Translations under genes and position numbers: made by a program | Notes under the pieces: generated by a model | Databases searched by the model: none | Seen by the model: only the letters and a program-made list of their open reading frames with translations | What the model was told of the DNA's origin: nothing | In this document: one piece after another, positions 60,616 to 64,000 of the stretch | Numbering within the stretch: position 1 is the stretch's first letter | How the letters are laid out: the number at the start of each line of letters is the position of its first letter | Origin: Pseudomonadota bacterium | GTDB lineage: Bacteria > Chloroflexota > UBA5177 > JAJPKF01 | Length of the DNA: 64,000 nt | Direction of reading: 5' to 3' | Assembly: GCA_021323865.1 (NCBI GenBank) | Contig: JAJPKF010000023.1 | Coordinates: forward strand, 62,001-126,000

Positions 60616-62325
60616 ATGATGACACGGAGACGGCGGCTGCTTCTGCCTGCCCTGATTGGGCTGTTCGTGTTCTCCTTCTACGTGTTCACGGCACCCAACG
60701 ACCTCCAGAACAACGGGGACACCTGGCTGCGCTACCAGACCACCCAATCGTTGGTGGATGACGGCCACATCTATGTCACTCAGCCCCGCTGGACTGACAA
60801 GCGCATGGTAAATGGTGTGGACAACAAGCTGTACACCATCTACGACCCGGGCCAAATCGTCGCCATGGCTCCTCTGTACGTCGTGGGGAAGTTCCTCGCG
60901 CATCACGTCACCGGCGACTACATCTGGACGCCCATATACACCACCCACCTTCTCGACGACATCTTTGGCGCCCTCCTGGCAATCGTCTTCTTCTTGCTCG
61001 CCCTTCGGCTCGGCTACTCTCGTCGTGTCGCCACGGTCCTGACCGCAATCTACGCCCTTGCGACGGTCGCCTGGCCCGACGCGGAAAGCATGCTGGAGCA
61101 CACCCAGGTGACGTTCTTTCTGGCCCTCTCGGTGTTGTGCTCGCTCATCTTTGTCCAGCGAGGACTCCGGCAACGGGTCTGGGTGGCCGCCGCGTCGCTC
61201 TCACTGGGCTGCGCCTTTCTGACCCGATACGATACCGGGATCCTCTACCCATTGATTCCGCTCTACCTCGCCGGCGCTCGACTGGCCGTCAGGAAACCGT
61301 ACATACATGCCGTCTCGCAGGACGAGACGGGTGACAGCCTCAGAACTCTGTGGCATGTAATTCGGCGGCCACGTACCGACCTCAAGCTGCTTCGGGGAGT
61401 TGCCCTCGATTGGGCTGTGTACCTGGCCGGCGCGGCGCCGGCCTTCGCTGCGGCCGCCGTCTGGAACTACGCGCGCTTTGGCAGTGTCACGAAGACCGGA
61501 ATCCCACCCACCTTCGGAGAGCCGATCTTACAGGGGCTTGCCGGCTTGACCCTCAGTCCCGGAAAGGGTCTGCTTTGGTACATGCCCATCCTCTTCCTGT
61601 TGCCATTCGCAGTGCGGCAATTCTATGCTCAGCACCGCTTAACTGCGCTCCTCTTCGCCGGCATAGTGGTGGTCGAGCTGCTTCTCTTCAGTAGCGTCAT
61701 CTACTGGCACGGAGATCCGGCTTGGGGTCCTCGGTACATCTATCCAACGGTCCCGTTCTTAGTTCTGCCGCTCGGGGTTCTGCTGGAACGCTGGGGCACC
61801 GTGAAGAGGGGCATGAAGGCGGCTGTGGTTGGGCTGGTCGCCCTCAGCTTGGGGATTCAGGTCATCGGCACCATCACACCCCAGTACCGCTTCTGGTACA
61901 AGGAAATCCATGCCCAGCTGGCCGCTCATCAAGGGTTCAATTGGGGGTACAAGCGGGGCCAATTCTGGTACTTCTACTACTGGAACATCGATCGGAGCCC
62001 GATCCTTGTGGGTGCGCAGAACCTGTACGAGATCACGGCCCTGCGGCTCTTCGGGCAGAAGCAGTATGAGCTGTCTGCTTCACCCATCCCATCGAACGAG
62101 CATCTCGACCTGGCCAATCCTGTCCACAGCTATGAGATCAACAACTACAACCTCTGGTGGCTTGCCACCTATGCACCGTTCGCGGGCACCCATAGGGACG
62201 GCATTCTCGCCGCATTCTGGTTCCTGCTGACGGCCGGAAGCCTGGTCCTGGTGGTTCGGGAGGTGACCCGAGCTCCGTCCGAGAGCGAGCGAATCGTGGT
62301 CGAGCTGCGCCGAAAACCCGCTTAG
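60616..62325 (+). CDS. Polytopic membrane protein, possible GT-C-type glycosyltransferase
   Basis: About 569 residues from the ATG at 60616, with roughly ten hydrophobic segments in the first 430 residues (first LLLPALIGLFVFSFYVF) and one near the end. The segment after helix 1 contains NNGDTWLRYQTTQSLVDDGH, which resembles the acidic loop of GT-C enzymes. Later come SPGKGLLWYMPILFLLPFAV and HGDPAWGPRYIYPTVPFLVL, a pattern seen in membrane glycosyltransferase-like proteins of Actinobacteria and Chloroflexi. Donor and acceptor cannot be told. It is divergent from the biotin carboxylase gene, and its end overlaps the efflux gene by 4 bp. Confidence 0.6.
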   Translation: MMTRRRRLLLPALIGLFVFSFYVFTAPNDLQNNGDTWLRYQTTQSLVDDGHIYVTQPRWTDKRMVNGVDNKLYTIYDPGQIVAMAPLYVVGKFLAHHVTGDYIWTPIYTTHLLDDIFGALLAIVFFLLALRLGYSRRVATVLTAIYALATVAWPDAESMLEHTQVTFFLALSVLCSLIFVQRGLRQRVWVAAASLSLGCAFLTRYDTGILYPLIPLYLAGARLAVRKPYIHAVSQDETGDSLRTLWHVIRRPRTDLKLLRGVALDWAVYLAGAAPAFAAAAVWNYARFGSVTKTGIPPTFGEPILQGLAGLTLSPGKGLLWYMPILFLLPFAVRQFYAQHRLTALLFAGIVVVELLLFSSVIYWHGDPAWGPRYIYPTVPFLVLPLGVLLERWGTVKRGMKAAVVGLVALSLGIQVIGTITPQYRFWYKEIHAQLAAHQGFNWGYKRGQFWYFYYWNIDRSPILVGAQNLYEITALRLFGQKQYELSASPIPSNEHLDLANPVHSYEINNYNLWWLATYAPFAGTHRDGILAAFWFLLTAGSLVLVVREVTRAPSESERIVVELRRKPA

Positions 62326-63962
62326 CCGGCCGCTGCTTGTTGTGTTCCGGTACGGGTCGCTTCGGAGGCGGTCCGCCCCCCACGCATCATGGTTGCCATG
62401 AGCGTCGTCGAGAACAATATAGCCACCGCAACCAGCATCGCGGGCCGCATGCCATTCACGAATGCTCGCCGAAAGACCTCCTGCATGGCGAACGACATCT
62501 GGTGTGCCGCTCCTGGCGAGAGATGTGTGAGTCGTACCTTTCCCACCTGTCCCGCGCCAAACCGCTCTGGACGACGCGACATCGCCCGCACGGCCGCAAT
62601 GAAGTGCGGCTGAAGGCGGTGAGGGAGAGCTGATTGAAACTGGCGCGCTTGCACGAGCGACTGCGCAGCGACGGCATGTCCCAAGATCGCCCCGCCCACC
62701 GCGCCTCCCAGCGCCTGTCCGATTTGTCTGGTTGTGTTGATGAAACCGGAGGCCGAACCGGCCATCGATGGGTGCACGTCACGCATCGCCAGCGTCACCA
62801 TCGGTGCAAACGTGCAGCCCATGCCCAGGCCCGCGATCATCAACGGCACAATGAAGTCCGTCGAGGCGCTGGAGAGCGAGATCGTGTGCACTACCAGGCC
62901 GATGCCTAGGGCGAAACAGGCAGTGCCGAACATGAGGACATACTTCCCGTTGATCCGGTCGGAGAGTCTGCCCGCCAGAGGCGCGGTTACCAGCGAAACC
63001 GCCGAGAGTGGAATGAACGTTTCGCCCGCGTGCACGGCGCTGAAACCAAGGATCGATTGGAAGTAGATGGTCATGGGCAGAAACACGCCCAAGATCGCGT
63101 AGGAGACCCCGCCCGAGACTGCGTTCGCGGTGGAATAGTTGCGGTCCGAGAACAGCGACAGGGGGAGGATCGGCTCGTCGGCACGTCGCTCCAGGAACAC
63201 GAAAACGGCAAGGATCACCAACGCATACAGCAGCAAGCTGTAGATGCTGATGACACTCCACCGCGTGTGGCCCAGCGAGAACGCGCCGAAGTCGTTGATC
63301 GGTCCCCAATCGAATCGTTGTCCCTCGATCAACGCGAAGACCAATAGGAAGAGGCCGCCCGAGGCCAATAGGACGCCACCGAGATCGAGTGAGTGACGGC
63401 GATTCGAACGGACCTCCGGCATGAGAAGCAGGGCGGCGACTACCGCGATGATGCCCACGGGCACATTCACGTAGAAGATGGCGCGCCAACTTGCGCTGGT
63501 GACCAAGAAGCCGCCCAAAGTTGGCCCCACTACCGCCGCAACGCCCCCGACCGCTCCCCACACCCCAAATGCCGCCCCACGACGCGCCGGGGGAAAGATG
63601 CTGGTGATCACGGAAAGGGTCTGCGGTGTCAGTATCGCCCCGCCCACTCCCTGACTGACACGGAAGACGATCAGCTGCTCCGGCGATTGGGCTAGACCGC
63701 ATGCCGCCGACGAGAGGGTAAAGACGACCAGGCCCGTGATGAAGAGAACCTTGGGGCCAAAGATGTCGCCCATCCTGCCTGCCGTGATGAGCAGCACCGC
63801 GTACACCAGGATGTAGGCGTTGAGAATCCAGAGAATCTGATCGAAACTGGCGTTCAGGCCCTTTTCGATGTCCGGAATGGCGATGTTGACAATCGTTGTG
63901 TCCAGCAGGATCATGAAAAATCCCATTGTCAAAACAACCAGGACGATCCAGGGATTCGCCAC
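62322..63962 (-). CDS. DHA2-type major facilitator drug efflux transporter (second)
   Basis: 546 residues with 14 predicted helices. MILLDTTIVNIAIPDIEKGL, motif A region AGRMGDIFGPKVLFITGLVV, and FRVSQGVGGAILTPQTLSV. This is the EmrB/QacA-type layout. It begins with GTG at 63962, 39 bp before the window end, and no earlier start codon is visible in the remaining bases, so the N-terminus seems complete. Regulators, if any, lie outside the window. The 3' end overlaps the membrane protein gene by 4 bp, convergent. Confidence 0.92.
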   Translation of the reverse strand: MANPWIVLVVLTMGFFMILLDTTIVNIAIPDIEKGLNASFDQILWILNAYILVYAVLLITAGRMGDIFGPKVLFITGLVVFTLSSAACGLAQSPEQLIVFRVSQGVGGAILTPQTLSVITSIFPPARRGAAFGVWGAVGGVAAVVGPTLGGFLVTSASWRAIFYVNVPVGIIAVVAALLLMPEVRSNRRHSLDLGGVLLASGGLFLLVFALIEGQRFDWGPINDFGAFSLGHTRWSVISIYSLLLYALVILAVFVFLERRADEPILPLSLFSDRNYSTANAVSGGVSYAILGVFLPMTIYFQSILGFSAVHAGETFIPLSAVSLVTAPLAGRLSDRINGKYVLMFGTACFALGIGLVVHTISLSSASTDFIVPLMIAGLGMGCTFAPMVTLAMRDVHPSMAGSASGFINTTRQIGQALGGAVGGAILGHAVAAQSLVQARQFQSALPHRLQPHFIAAVRAMSRRPERFGAGQVGKVRLTHLSPGAAHQMSFAMQEVFRRAFVNGMRPAMLVAVAILFSTTLMATMMRGGRTASEATRTGTQQAAAG

Positions 63963-64000
63963 TATCCTGGGGTTGACTATGGAAGTCTGTCCTCTGGAAT

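Noticed and set aside
1-64000. CRISPR arrays, insertion sequences, prophage or toxin-antitoxin genes
   Set aside because: No evenly spaced direct repeats of CRISPR size, no transposase or integrase motifs, and no terminal inverted repeats were seen. The only short tandem array is the 40-bp TGG repeat before mraZ.

Overview
This is a bacterial chromosome segment of high G+C (estimated by eye, roughly 60-64 %), densely coded, with many GTG and TTG starts and many 1-14 bp gene overlaps. The gene set is core chromosomal: a complete-looking division and cell-wall cluster, NadE, RpoN, LepB, MtaB and a tRNA. Sedolisin and phosphoesterase secretion, two molybdenum hydroxylases and the dcw gene order would fit a Terrabacteria-type soil organism such as Chloroflexota or Dormibacterota. 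That placement is an inference and no marker gene here settles it. No phage, transposon or CRISPR array was seen.

Layout. 1-2760: PRC-barrel protein (cut by the window edge), then a MarR regulator and a 14-TM efflux pump with a visible promoter and operator-like palindromes. 3116-3191: tRNA-Arg(CCG). 3398-7427: a secreted sedolisin protease with a beta-propeller tail and a secreted phosphoesterase. 7565-12954: CutA with a NYN/LOTUS protein, a GlsB-like membrane protein, an RpoN carrying a zinc-ribbon insert, and an ABC exporter pair. 12914-29109: a nine-gene minus-strand series (allH-fdrA-allG, a fused carA-carB, xanthine-dehydrogenase-type M-S-L subunits, hyuA-hyuB), mostly joined by 4-bp GTGA/TTGA-type overlaps. 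29534-32719: NadE, an rRNA/tRNA methyltransferase, TatA and two candidate small ORFs. 32843-48578: the dcw cluster mraZ-rsmH-ftsL-ftsI-murF-mraY-murD-ftsW-murG-murC-murB-ftsQ-ftsA-ftsZ, without murE or ddl. 48717-53629: Mrp, ThpR, a lepB-padR-HAAS-folB operon and MtaB. 53819-57980: a second PRC-barrel protein divergent from a second molybdenum hydroxylase (L-S-M order). 57964-63962: ComF, a biotin carboxylase/BCCP fusion, a polytopic membrane protein and a second DHA2 efflux pump.

The most interesting part is 12914-29109. A molybdenum hydroxylase, an ATP-dependent hydantoinase (HyuAB) and the three subunits of an oxamate-carbamoyltransferase-type enzyme (FdrA/AllG/AllH families) stand next to a single-chain carbamoyl-phosphate synthetase. 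The chemistry can be joined into one route: ring hydroxylation, ring opening to an N-carbamoyl acid, and phosphorolysis to carbamoyl phosphate. This is inferred from families and gene order only. The dcw cluster shows four exactly 10-bp-spaced TGGNN repeats over a plausible promoter just before a divergent mraZ.
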